Assembly: GCA_013289955.1 (NCBI GenBank)
Contig: JABCYZ010000006.1
Location: 186,001-250,000, forward strand
Source of the DNA: Acidobacteriota bacterium
GTDB lineage: Bacteria > Acidobacteriota > Terriglobia > Acidiferrales > UBA7541
DNA length: 64,000 bases
Reading direction: 5' to 3'
This document shows, piece after piece, positions 17,761 to 26,398 of the stretch (position 1 is the stretch's first letter; every line of letters starts with the position of its first letter). The translations under genes and the position numbers were made by a program. The notes beneath the pieces are model-generated. The model made no database searches, had not been told where the DNA came from, and was given only the letters and a program-made list of their open reading frames with translations.

Positions 17761-19358
17761 CAGAGCTCCGGGCCGCCGTCTCCGGCACCCGCTCGCCGCC
17801 GCGTGGCGATGCCGTAGACTTCTTGGATCTCATGGCAGCGAAAAAGCCATGCCAGCGCTAGATAAAGCGCCGTCGCTCCGACGATCAGCCCCGAAAAAAC
17901 GAGTAGCTGAACGAGGAAACGCGAGTGCAGGGTGAACTGTGTGTAGCGATTACCAAACCAGCAGGCCACGCCCATGATGCTCGCGCACATGGAAATCTTG
18001 CCAAACGAACGCAAAATCTCCATCGTTCCCATGGCGCCGTAACGCAGGCGGAAAATAATGAAAAGCGCAAAGAAATCAAAGAAGCAAGCGATGGCCGTCG
18101 CCAGTGCCGGGCCGCCATTCTGCACGCGTTTAAAGAAAAATTGCAAAAACACGATGTTCAGGACGATGTTGATAAGGAGCGAGATGGAAGCGACGATGAC
18201 TGGCGTCTTTGTGTCTGCCGTGGAATAGAACGCCGGCACGACCAGCTTTACGGTCGCCAAGGCCGGCAGCCCGACCGCGTAGTACAGCAACGCTCGGGCC
18301 GTCAGACGAGTAGATTCCGCGGCAAACTGCCCGTGCTGGAACAGCACTCGGATTATCGGTTCGCGCAGAATCATCAGCCCAAGCGCCGCCGGAATGGTAA
18401 TGAAGGCAACGATGCGCACAGAGAAAGCAAGCGTCTTCTTGAGCGACTCGTAGTCCTTTGCCGCGGCTTGGTGGGACATCATGGGCAGAATCGCCGTGGC
18501 CACGGCGATCGCGTAGCCCCCCAGGACCAGCTCCATGACGCGGTCCGCGACGTACAGCGCCGCGAGGCTCCCCGCGGGCATCACACTGGCCGTCGCGAAG
18601 CGCGTATCCACGAAGAGGTTGATCTGCCCAATGCCGATGCCGAAGAGCCGCGGAATCATGAGCCGCGCCACATTCTTGATTCCCGGATGCGAGAACGAAA
18701 TACCAAACTTGAATTTCATCCCTTTTTCGACGAGCTGCGGCACTTGCATTAGGAATTGCAGAACCCCGCCCACGAGGATTCCCACAACGATAGCCGTCGC
18801 AGCATCCTTGAAGTGGCTCCGGACCACGGCAAACGTGAACAGGATCGTCGCCAAATTCAGGATGACGGGGGTCGCCGCCGGCAGTCCAAAAACGTGAAAA
18901 CAGTTTAGAATACCCATCGCAAGAGCTGCCAGCGAGATGAAGAAGAGATATGGAAATACGATCCGGTTCAACTCAATGGCCTGGGTGCCCGCCGCATTGT
19001 TTCCCGCAAACAGATGCACCACTGACGGCGAGAAAACCATTCCGAGGACAGTGATCACCGCCACGACCAGGGCAAGCGTCCAGAACAGCTTGTTCGCGAA
19101 ATCCCATACGTCCTCTTTTGACTTCTCTTTCATGTAAGTCGTGAACACCGGGATAAAGGAAGCTGTCATGGACCCTTCGGCAACCAATCGCCGAAAAAGG
19201 TTCGGGATTCGATAGGCCAGTACGTAGGCGTCTGCTGCCGCGGAGGTTCCCAGAAGGAGAGTGATGCGCTGGTCACGCACGTAGCCTAGAACTCGACTAA
19301 CGACGGTTACCAGGGAGATGATCGAGGCCGATTTGAGGATGTGCTTTTTATCGGTCAA
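17760..19358 (-). CDS. murJ: Lipid II flippase MurJ
   Basis: A 532-residue membrane protein with about 14 helices, of the MviN/MurJ family in the MOP superfamily. It moves lipid II across the inner membrane for peptidoglycan synthesis. Visible marks are SLVTVVSRVLGYVRDQRI, the RLVAEGSMTASFIPVFTTY segment that carries essential arginine/glutamate residues near the cavity, and ALLYYAVGLPALATVKLVVPAFYSTADTKTP. The start is TTG at 19358. It appears to head the murJ-xerD unit; no clear promoter is visible upstream on this strand. Confidence 0.96.
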   Translation of the reverse strand: MTDKKHILKSASIISLVTVVSRVLGYVRDQRITLLLGTSAAADAYVLAYRIPNLFRRLVAEGSMTASFIPVFTTYMKEKSKEDVWDFANKLFWTLALVVAVITVLGMVFSPSVVHLFAGNNAAGTQAIELNRIVFPYLFFISLAALAMGILNCFHVFGLPAATPVILNLATILFTFAVVRSHFKDAATAIVVGILVGGVLQFLMQVPQLVEKGMKFKFGISFSHPGIKNVARLMIPRLFGIGIGQINLFVDTRFATASVMPAGSLAALYVADRVMELVLGGYAIAVATAILPMMSHQAAAKDYESLKKTLAFSVRIVAFITIPAALGLMILREPIIRVLFQHGQFAAESTRLTARALLYYAVGLPALATVKLVVPAFYSTADTKTPVIVASISLLINIVLNIVFLQFFFKRVQNGGPALATAIACFFDFFALFIIFRLRYGAMGTMEILRSFGKISMCASIMGVACWFGNRYTQFTLHSRFLVQLLVFSGLIVGATALYLALAWLFRCHEIQEVYGIATRRRAGAGDGGPEL

Positions 19359-19399
19359 CGGCCGGCGCTCCGGGGCCTAACCCTAATGAAAACAATAGG

Positions 19400-19429
19400 T
19401 TGACAGGAAAAACGCGCTTAACATAACAT
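19400..19429 (+). promoter_or_regulatory. Sigma70-like promoter for the 19485 gene
   Basis: TTGACA (19400-19405), 18 bases, then TAACAT (19424-19429), in the divergent gap between murJ and the plus-strand gene. The -35 is perfect, the -10 four of six. Expected start about 50 bp before the TTG codon. Confidence 0.5.
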
Positions 19430-19484
19430 ACATCTTGATTATTCGCAAATTGCCGCCATTCCAGACTTTTAGAGACTGATTTCT

Positions 19485-19979
19485 TTGAAAACCAGAGCCC
19501 TAGCCTCTACTCACAAGAAGGTCGTCATTGTCCTCGCCGACAAGAAGCCCGTGCGCGGTTATTTGAATCCTTCTCGTCTTGGCCAAGCCGATCCTATCGA
19601 CCTCCTGACTCCAGACGGCGAGCACCAGGAAATCCCTCTCGCGAGGGTGCGCTCGATTTATTTCGTTCGCGACTTTTCCGACGACTTCGAACCGGAGCGC
19701 AAAGCCTTCCTCAGCCGGCCCAAGCTAGACGGGCTTTGGGTCCGTCTGCGCTACATCGACGGAGAGACGATTGAGGGCGTGGTACCAAACGATCTGCTAT
19801 CCATGCTCGACAACGGCATCCAAATCACCCCGCCAGATATAAACGCCACGACCGACCGCATCTTCATTCCGCGCTCCGCTCTTGCCCAGTTTACGGTTCT
19901 CGGCGTGGTCGGTATCGCCCGGCGCAAACCAGCCGCCGCTGCCGCCGCCCTGAACCAGCCGCGCCTTTTCAACGAATAA
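19485..19979 (+). CDS. Small two-repeat beta-barrel-like protein of unknown function
   Basis: 164 residues with a TTG start at 19485; no ATG or GTG is available before the conserved part. Two similar halves can be seen: KVVIVLADKKPVRGYLNPSR ... DPIDLLTPDGEHQEIPLARVRSIYFV, and LWVRLRYIDGETIEGVVPNDLL ... GIQITPPD ... IFIPRSALAQFTVLG. The pattern is a strand, a charged turn, an E/R-G-x-L/V strand, then a polar loop and an I-P-x-x-x-V/L helix or strand, suggesting tandem small beta-barrels (PilZ- or Sm-like). A C-terminal Ala-rich tail follows. It precedes lpxD by 66 bp on the same strand. Function unknown. Confidence 0.7.
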   Translation: MKTRALASTHKKVVIVLADKKPVRGYLNPSRLGQADPIDLLTPDGEHQEIPLARVRSIYFVRDFSDDFEPERKAFLSRPKLDGLWVRLRYIDGETIEGVVPNDLLSMLDNGIQITPPDINATTDRIFIPRSALAQFTVLGVVGIARRKPAAAAAALNQPRLFNE

Positions 19980-20045
19980 TCGCGCGCGACTATACTTCCC
20001 TCTTCGCGCTATGCGAGACTCGCACCCAGCACTCAGGAGCTTTTT

Positions 20046-21110
20046 ATGTCCATGAACCTCTCTGACATCGCTCAGAAACTCGGCTGCCGTCTCGATGGCC
20101 CGGGCGACACCCCCATCCACGGAATCGCCGGAATCGAACACGCCGAGCCGGGACACATCACCTTTCTCGCCAACCGGCGCTACTTTCCCCTGCTTAAAAC
20201 GACGCGGGCCTCGGCTGTGCTCGTTCAGGAAGGGATCAGCATTGAACGCGACGCCGTCATGCCCCGGCTTGCTGCGTTGCGCACGGCAAATCCTTATCTC
20301 GCATTTGCGCACGCGATAGAACTCTTCTACCAGTCTCCCCGTTACGCGCCAGGCTTTCACCCGACTGCCATCATCGCGAAGTCCGCCAAAATCGGCACCG
20401 GAGCCCACATCGGGCCTTACTGCGTGGTAGGAGAGGATGCCCACATTGGCCGCAATGCCGTTCTGCACAGTTTCGTCGCTGTTTACAAGGGCGCGCGGAT
20501 TGGCGATGACTTCTTCGCGCACTCCCACGCCGTGGTCCGCGAATTCTGCCAAATTGGAAATCGCGTCATCCTGCAGAACGGAGCCGTCATCGGCGGCGAC
20601 GGACTCGGCTTCGCGAAGCAAAACGATGGAACCTGGTACAAGATGCAGCAATCCGGCCCCGCCGTTCTCGAAGACGACGTCGAAGTACAAGCGAACGCTT
20701 GCGTTGACCGTGCCACGGTCGGAGAGACCCGCATCGGCCGCGGCACCAAGCTCGACGACCTCGTCATCGTAGGGCACGCCTCCCGCGTCGGCGCCAACAC
20801 GATGCTCTGCGGTCAGGTTGGTCTCGCAGGCTCGACAAAGGTCGGCGACGGGTGCATTCTTGCCGGCCAGGTTGGCACCGCCGGCCACCTCAACATTGGC
20901 GATGGCTCGGTAATCACCGCAAAGAGCGGCGTCCCGAACGACGTCCCTCCCCGCTCGATGTATTCCGGCTATCCCGCCGTCGAAAATCGCCAATGGCTCA
21001 AAACGGTAGCCGCACTCAATCGGTTGCCCGAACTTCAAAAGCGCGTTCGCGAACTGGAAGCCGAACTTGAACGCCTCGGAGGCCGTCCCCGTTCTCCTGT
21101 CCCCCGCTAG
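20046..21110 (+). CDS. lpxD: UDP-3-O-(3-hydroxyacyl)glucosamine N-acyltransferase
   Basis: Adds the second 3-hydroxyacyl chain in lipid A synthesis, using acyl-ACP, at the cytosolic face. 354 residues: an N-terminal uridine-binding domain (1-100, GIAGIEHAEPGHITFLAN), a left-handed beta-helix of hexapeptide repeats (about 105-310), and a C-terminal helix (LPELQKRVRELEAELERLGG). The catalytic His fits H244 in LVIVGHASRVGAN. The GGDGLGFA loop is typical. The start at 20046 has CAGGAG. It shows that the organism is a diderm with lipid A. Its stop overlaps the convergent plsC stop. Confidence 0.96.
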   Translation: MSMNLSDIAQKLGCRLDGPGDTPIHGIAGIEHAEPGHITFLANRRYFPLLKTTRASAVLVQEGISIERDAVMPRLAALRTANPYLAFAHAIELFYQSPRYAPGFHPTAIIAKSAKIGTGAHIGPYCVVGEDAHIGRNAVLHSFVAVYKGARIGDDFFAHSHAVVREFCQIGNRVILQNGAVIGGDGLGFAKQNDGTWYKMQQSGPAVLEDDVEVQANACVDRATVGETRIGRGTKLDDLVIVGHASRVGANTMLCGQVGLAGSTKVGDGCILAGQVGTAGHLNIGDGSVITAKSGVPNDVPPRSMYSGYPAVENRQWLKTVAALNRLPELQKRVRELEAELERLGGRPRSPVPR

Positions 21111-21844
21111 CTCTCTCTAGCGCCGGGAAACCCCGCGGGACGCTGACCAGGCGGCAAACCCGTCGCCATGGCATCGTGCAGCCGCTGGTTCAGAACGTCT
21201 CGCTCCTCCCACGCATATTTCGAGGCGTCGATTGCTTCAAGAAACTCGACCACAATTTCTTCTGGATGAATGACCATGGAATGCTTTGCCATTACCCGCT
21301 GAGCCCCCGAACAAACGACAGGCACTATGGGAACACCCGCCTTTATGGCCAAGGCAGAAGCGCCCTTTTTAAAGTCCTGCAACCGCCCGTCGGGGCTCCG
21401 TGTCCCTTCCGGATAAATCAGGAAGGACTGCCCTGCCCGCATAGCCTGTGCTGCCTTTTCCACACTCGCGATCGCCGAATCGCGATCTCTTCGATTCACA
21501 GGAATGAAATGCGCCAAGGTAAACGCCTGCCCCACAATCGGCCATTTGAACAAAGACTCTTTCAGCAGGACAGCTATGCGCCTCGGGATCGCTCCCACGA
21601 CAGCCGGCGCGTCCGCCGAACTGGTGTGATTGGCCGCAAAAAGGCAAACCCCCGCGGGAATATTCCCGAGCCCCTCCACGCGCACTTTTACGCCAACCGC
21701 CCGCACAAAAAACATCACGCCCCGCACTCCCGCCCAATAAAGCGGATCGACGTGCCGCGTAACCAGCGTATAAAGCAGCAGCGGCGGCCCAAGTATCAGG
21801 ATGTAGAGCGAAAGAAAAACAGCAATGAAAAGCGTGCGGAGCAT
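21107..21844 (-). CDS. plsC: 1-acyl-sn-glycerol-3-phosphate acyltransferase
   Basis: Makes phosphatidic acid from lysophosphatidic acid in the membrane. From the ATG at 21844 it has 245 residues; a GTG at 21880 would add a polar stretch before the hydrophobic N-terminus, so the shorter form is preferred. It has an N-terminal membrane segment (2-28), the catalytic HX4D motif in NHTSSADAP (H73, D78), and the substrate motif YPEGTRSPDG, followed by FKKGASALAIKAGVPIVPV. It runs towards lpxD, and the two genes share their stop codons within one CTAG. Confidence 0.92.
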   Translation of the reverse strand: MLRTLFIAVFLSLYILILGPPLLLYTLVTRHVDPLYWAGVRGVMFFVRAVGVKVRVEGLGNIPAGVCLFAANHTSSADAPAVVGAIPRRIAVLLKESLFKWPIVGQAFTLAHFIPVNRRDRDSAIASVEKAAQAMRAGQSFLIYPEGTRSPDGRLQDFKKGASALAIKAGVPIVPVVCSGAQRVMAKHSMVIHPEEIVVEFLEAIDASKYAWEERDVLNQRLHDAMATGLPPGQRPAGFPGARES

Positions 21845-22074
21845 GCAATATGCAGAACTCTCTCGAATCCCGCCCCGCACGTCAAGCAGTTGCTAAGAAG
21901 CGCATTCGAAATCCGGAACCGGCCCAACTTCCGGATAACCCGGCCATAAACGGCGCAGATCTCCCGCCCTTCACGACTTTCTGGCACGGTAGGCCATGGA
22001 GTGAGTCGCGCTTGGGGAAATCGAAAGTGAGTAGCTGTGATATCTTTTCTCGGAGTTTCGGAGGTCGGAGCCGC

Positions 22075-22575
22075 ATGAAGCTACTACTCCCGGTATCGCT
22101 CGCCCTTCTTTTTTACGTGTCGCTTGGACAGACGCAAAAAACAGCGAGCCCACCGGCTGCGCATGCAGGTCTGGACACGGCCTCCGCGGAACTCGTGACG
22201 TTGACAATGGCTTGGACCGACGCCATCAACGCCAAGGACCACGCCAAGCTGGACGCGCTTATGGCTCCGGAATTCGCGCTCTATGCCTGGAAGGGTGAGG
22301 TGTGGGCACATCGCTCGCCCTGGCTGGATACTCTCGACCAGACGGAAATCAAGGAGTATACCGTGCGTGACATCAGCCCGAGGGTCTACGGCGAATTTGC
22401 CGTCGTGACTTCCGTTTGCACCTGGGCAGGTATTCGCGAGGGTCGTTCCTTCGATTTTCATACAATTCTTTTGGACACATGGCGCAGAACGAATGGAAAG
22501 TGGCAGGTCGTTGCCCGCAACAGTTGCCCGGTAAATTCATCCTCTGCTTCGACTGCCAGTCCCTGTACGCGGTAG
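22075..22575 (+). CDS. Secreted DUF4440/SnoaL-like protein
   Basis: 166 residues from the ATG at 22075 with GGAGG upstream; the open frame extends further 5' but without signal or ribosome binding site. A signal peptide (1-19, LLLPVSLALLFYVSLGQ) is followed by an NTF2-like fold: LTMAWTDAINAKDHAKLDALMAPEFALYAW, VRDISPRVYGEFAVVTSVCTW and FHTILLDTWRRTNGKWQVVAR. Proteins of this type are small cone-shaped binding or catalytic domains with varied roles; no active site can be assigned. It stands alone between the divergent plsC and the convergent DUF3443 gene. Confidence 0.8.
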   Translation: MKLLLPVSLALLFYVSLGQTQKTASPPAAHAGLDTASAELVTLTMAWTDAINAKDHAKLDALMAPEFALYAWKGEVWAHRSPWLDTLDQTEIKEYTVRDISPRVYGEFAVVTSVCTWAGIREGRSFDFHTILLDTWRRTNGKWQVVARNSCPVNSSSASTASPCTR

Positions 22576-22614
22576 GCGGGTAGCCCGGAGGATTGGCGGG
22601 GCTTTTTTTGACTC

Positions 22615-23862
22615 TTAGTAAGCTACGTACGGGCCCGTACCCGCTGGCGTATTCTGCCCCTCAATGGATGTGTACACATTGCGCCCGAAGAAGAAAGGAA
22701 GTCCCCAGTCGAACGTTCCGGGGTTTGGCCCGGCCAGCCCGTTGGCTGCACCGTCATTCAAATTAGCGGTCAGAGTATCCGCATTGCCTACCGTGAAATT
22801 GACCATGCCGCTCGCCCCGCCGCTGAATGCCTGGTTGGTTGCGGAAAGGCTCAGCGTCGAGGTTGGACAATACCAGAAAGTGAAATCGGTGCAGGGCGCA
22901 ATGTTCATGGTGTTTGAATCGAAGTACAGGGCGTTCGAGCCGCTGTCGATGAAGCCTTCGTCCGAGTAAGTTACGCCGTTGAATGTGGTGGTGAAATTTC
23001 CAAGGTCGGGATCCAAGGCATAGACAGTCGCGCCGCCCAGCGCATTATTGGATCGCGTACCAATGCCAAAGATCATCGAACCGCTGACACTCGTCTCGGC
23101 TCCTGTAACCGACGGCAATTCGATGATCACGCCGTTGTTATCCGTTGGAAATAAAATGATGGGATTCGATACCTGATTCGAGAGACTCTCCGTCGTAACT
23201 TCACAGCCCGTACTCGGGCATGCGTAATACAGTCCGGGGTTGGCAGCGCCGCTCTCCGTGCAACCCCCGCCGCAGTCTTGCGCGAAGCTTCCGACGCCCA
23301 GGATGCCGTTCGCGCCCAGGTCCGCAAGATCGTCCTCGGGAGCTCCAAAACTAGTGCAAGCGGCCGGTATGGTCGAGAAACTCGAACTGCCAATAACCTG
23401 AATGGGTAGCGACTTCGCTGTCTCGCCCGCGATGGTCATATCCGCCGTCTGGACTGGCCCCCAGGTGATGCCATCCACGAAGGGAAGGCATTCGACAACG
23501 GGGCTGCCATTGGACGCGGTCTGCTGCGGAAGCGAAAGCGCCCCCATTGCCGAGGACAAAATCCTCAACCCGGAGGACCCGGTATCTACCAGGATGCCGT
23601 CGATCGTTTGGCAATTCGTCGTGCTGCCGGGAGCGCAGACCGTCACGCTCGTAAATGCGCCGTTGATATAGGGGGAGTTAACCGGAGGGGCCGCCGTTGG
23701 TCCGGTATTAACCGTAATCGCCTGCACGTTCGATGTCGTGGATCCCGTGCCTCCGCCCGTGGTAGTCGTGCTGCTGCTGCCCGCGCTACTACATCCTGTC
23801 GCGGCCGCTAAAGCTCCTAGCAATATCAGAAATAGAGTACGTTCTAATGGCGCGCGCTTCAT
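22615..23862 (-). CDS. DUF3443 family lipoprotein
   Basis: 415 residues with a lipoprotein signal (LGALAAATGCSS, lipid on the Cys at about 24), a Ser/Thr/Gly-rich linker, then a beta-rich domain starting NTGPTAAPPVNSPYINGAFTS. IDGILVDTGSSGLRILSS resembles the aspartic-protease D-T-G-S/T loop, and a second similar site is GFIDSGSNALYFD; both retain an Asp and a Ser, so a pepsin-like fold is possible, though activity is unproven. DUF3443 is a family of unknown function. It overlaps the DUF2844 gene by 4 bp (ATGA), and the two families are commonly adjacent. Confidence 0.85.
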   Translation of the reverse strand: MKRAPLERTLFLILLGALAAATGCSSAGSSSTTTTGGGTGSTTSNVQAITVNTGPTAAPPVNSPYINGAFTSVTVCAPGSTTNCQTIDGILVDTGSSGLRILSSAMGALSLPQQTASNGSPVVECLPFVDGITWGPVQTADMTIAGETAKSLPIQVIGSSSFSTIPAACTSFGAPEDDLADLGANGILGVGSFAQDCGGGCTESGAANPGLYYACPSTGCEVTTESLSNQVSNPIILFPTDNNGVIIELPSVTGAETSVSGSMIFGIGTRSNNALGGATVYALDPDLGNFTTTFNGVTYSDEGFIDSGSNALYFDSNTMNIAPCTDFTFWYCPTSTLSLSATNQAFSGGASGMVNFTVGNADTLTANLNDGAANGLAGPNPGTFDWGLPFFFGRNVYTSIEGQNTPAGTGPYVAY

Positions 23863-24314
23863 CGGATATCCTCGGCACGGACCCCTGCCGGCAGCATTTG
23901 AGGAACATACGCTCTCCCCAAAAATGCCCTCATGTGTCCCGATATTTGAACCACCATTCCAGCATGCTGGATCACTAAGGGCCCGTGGTCGCGGCGTTGG
24001 GCCCGCTGAGCCTGCTCGGCCTGTGCGTACTCATCAAAATACGTGCCCAGAAGTTGCCGCAAGTCCGGATGAAAACGGCCTTGCCACGTCACGGCAAACA
24101 CCTTTCCGGATGTCGAAACATATTCCTTCACGGCCACGCCGGTGGACGTTTGGATTTCGTGCAGTATGTAGGAATGGTTGCTGGTGGATCGCAGGCTGCC
24201 CTGCATCTTCGCCTGATCTGCCTGCACCGTTGTGACGTCTCCGCCCAGGGAGGCCAACGCTGGGATCGGCAGCAAAAGCAACGCAAATAGTCCGCGCACG
24301 GCTCGTAGATTCAT
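23859..24314 (-). CDS. DUF2844 family secreted protein
   Basis: 151 residues: signal peptide (about 1-21, ending ALASLGG), then QADQAKMQGSLRSTSNHSYILHEI, STGVAVKEYVSTSGKVFAVTWQG and HPDLRQLLGTYFDEYAQA, the DUF2844 pattern. The C-terminal third (DHGPLVIQHAGMVVQISGHM) is beta-like. Function unknown; its partner is the DUF3443 lipoprotein translated from the overlapping ATGA. Both are exported, so they may act as a pair at the cell surface (inference). It starts the two-gene unit. Confidence 0.85.
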   Translation of the reverse strand: MNLRAVRGLFALLLLPIPALASLGGDVTTVQADQAKMQGSLRSTSNHSYILHEIQTSTGVAVKEYVSTSGKVFAVTWQGRFHPDLRQLLGTYFDEYAQAEQAQRAQRRDHGPLVIQHAGMVVQISGHMRAFLGRAYVPQMLPAGVRAEDIR

Positions 24315-24613
24315 AAAGTGGCCTCTACCATGGTTATTCCCCGTTTCAGGACAGATCGTTCCTGATCTCTTTCCATTTGGAGTTCTCTAATTGAATTTCC
24401 GGAGCCGCTTGCCTGTCTCGCTCATTGTGTGAGACTGGGACTCCCAATATCTTTTAAAGCACCCATGCGGCTGGAGGTGTCCTCGGCTGGTTAAGACCCT
24501 TCTTCTAAAAGATGAGGAGTAACCGCCGAAGGTTGCTTGCTGGAGATTGCCTCGTCCAACGCATCTCAGAAATCTGCGAAAATCACTTTTTAATTTCAGC
24601 GAACGCGGACCGT
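24315..24613. other. Intergenic region, no gene seen
   Basis: About 300 bp between the end of the M61 peptidase gene and the DUF2844 start. It should hold the promoter for DUF2844-DUF3443. The only structure I see is a 6 bp hairpin TCAGGA/TCCTGA at 24346-24365, 32 bp upstream of the DUF2844 start codon, which may lie in the leader. No tRNA or small coding frame is convincing. Confidence 0.5.
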
Positions 24614-26398
24614 TTAGGTGACCCCGCGGAGCAACCCATCCCGGATGCGACGGGCCTTCTCTCCCGCGTGAGCGTCTTCTCCGACCTGGTAAAGCACTTC
24701 TTTTTCCTCACCGAGTTTGAATTGGAGAGCCTGTTCTTTTTCGTCGCGCCGAATGCGCAGCTTCACCGTTTCGCCGGGCTGTTGTTCGCGTACCCATCGC
24801 CCGAGCGATCGCGGAACGTCGGCGCCGTTCCAGTTCACAATAAGGTCTCCGGACCGCAACCCGGCTTCCGCCGCGAGGCTGCCTTCGTCCACCGCACGCA
24901 CCGCTACCGTGCCACCAGATTCACGGTCAGGGGTAAATCCGAGCACAGCGCGCTTATGCTCGACAGTGCGCAGTTCGAGGCCCGCAAGCGCGAGCGTTTG
25001 CTGATAAGGCAGCGGCTCCGCCCCCCGGACATAATCGCGGAAAAACGCTTCAAAGGAGCCGCCTGCAACTTTTTCTGCTTCGAGGCGAATATCCAAACTG
25101 TCGCGGTAGGTTTTCCCCTGCTTTGCGAAATCCGTATTCAAGCCGCGCAAGAGGTCATCGAGACTCTTTTCGTTGTTCGTGCGGTCACGAATTAGAATAT
25201 CCAGCAGGTCTCCGAGGACCTGCCCTTTTGTGTAGTAGGACACGCTTTCGTCTGGCCCGTTATAAAGCGAATATTTTTCCAGCCAGGCATCCAGACTCGA
25301 TTGCTCGGCGCTCTGCCAGCGGTTTGCCGGGCGCAACTCCAGTTCGCTGATTTGCTCGCCGAGGTCCTCGTAAAACCGTTCCTTGTTCCAAATGCCGCTT
25401 CGGACAAGTGTGTAGGCGCCGTAGGTGCTCGTTACGCCCTCCGCGAACCACAGCGCCCGCGTGTACTGCTCCTTGGTGTAGTCGACGGGCTCGAGCGTTG
25501 CCGGCCGGATGCGTTTCACATTCCACAAGTGAAAAAACTCGTGCGCCGCTACACCCGCAAGATATTCATCGGACGGAATCCCGATGGCGGTCGAATTCAG
25601 ATGTTCCATCCCGCCGCCGCCCGCTCCCTTTCCGATGTGCAAAATAAAGACGTAATGCTCGAACGGCGCGCCGTCCATCAACTTCAGCTCATAATTGCAA
25701 ATCCGGCTCAAATCGCCTTCGATCTTTTTCTGGCTCCAACCGTCGCCATGAACCACCGCGCGGATATCCGCTGGCAGCCCCGGTATGCTGAACTCCTTGA
25801 AATTGCCAATTTCGATCGGTGCGTCCAGAAGGGAGTCGTAACTCCTGGCGTCAACCCCGATCCCGCGCGCGCCTCCCGGCGAAGCGCTGGTTATATGAGC
25901 CGCGCTGGCTAGCCTCCAAGTCCCTGGAGGGTCCCGGAAAACGAGTTGCACATCTTCGCCCCGGCGGTCAGGCACATAAAGGAGAATCATCGCTGGATTG
26001 ATAAAGGCGTGTTCTCCGTTAAGCTGTGTTGCAAATGGTCCAACATCATCCCAATACGTCGAGTAACGGATCGTAATCGTGCCCTGCCCCGTGATTCGCC
26101 ATGTTTCCTTGTCCACTTTTTCCGTTTGAGCGCTCGCAGTTCCCGCGAAGGCTTCCACTTGCTGCACGTGACTTGCAAAATCCCGAATTTGATAAAGCGC
26201 GTTCCACGCCGGGATCTGGACCGTGACTTCGCCGCTCACGTCTGGAATCGCCATCGTAACGTGGAAGAGGTGCCGCTCAGGATGGCTGAGCGAAACCTCG
26301 TAACGGATCGTCGCCTCCCCCGGGGCCGCACAGCTCAACGCGCACACCAAGAACGCAATCGCCGGGAGGATGCGCCCGCCGCGCCACAATTTGGTCAT
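24614..26398 (-). CDS. M61 family metallopeptidase with PDZ domain
   Basis: 594 residues from the ATG at 26398, which overlaps the mpl stop in TGATG (a GTG one codon earlier is possible). A signal peptide (about 1-29) is followed by an N-terminal beta domain, then the zinc motif HEFFHLWNVKRIRP (HExxH at about 286-290) with the downstream LWFAEGVTSTYGAY glutamate, and a C-terminal PDZ domain (about 485-570) with AEAGLRSGDLIVNWNGADV. M61 enzymes (glycyl aminopeptidase type) cleave peptides outside the cytoplasm. Its coupling to mpl and ldcA suggests a link to cell-wall or peptide turnover, which is inference. Confidence 0.92.
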   Translation of the reverse strand: MTKLWRGGRILPAIAFLVCALSCAAPGEATIRYEVSLSHPERHLFHVTMAIPDVSGEVTVQIPAWNALYQIRDFASHVQQVEAFAGTASAQTEKVDKETWRITGQGTITIRYSTYWDDVGPFATQLNGEHAFINPAMILLYVPDRRGEDVQLVFRDPPGTWRLASAAHITSASPGGARGIGVDARSYDSLLDAPIEIGNFKEFSIPGLPADIRAVVHGDGWSQKKIEGDLSRICNYELKLMDGAPFEHYVFILHIGKGAGGGGMEHLNSTAIGIPSDEYLAGVAAHEFFHLWNVKRIRPATLEPVDYTKEQYTRALWFAEGVTSTYGAYTLVRSGIWNKERFYEDLGEQISELELRPANRWQSAEQSSLDAWLEKYSLYNGPDESVSYYTKGQVLGDLLDILIRDRTNNEKSLDDLLRGLNTDFAKQGKTYRDSLDIRLEAEKVAGGSFEAFFRDYVRGAEPLPYQQTLALAGLELRTVEHKRAVLGFTPDRESGGTVAVRAVDEGSLAAEAGLRSGDLIVNWNGADVPRSLGRWVREQQPGETVKLRIRRDEKEQALQFKLGEEKEVLYQVGEDAHAGEKARRIRDGLLRGVT

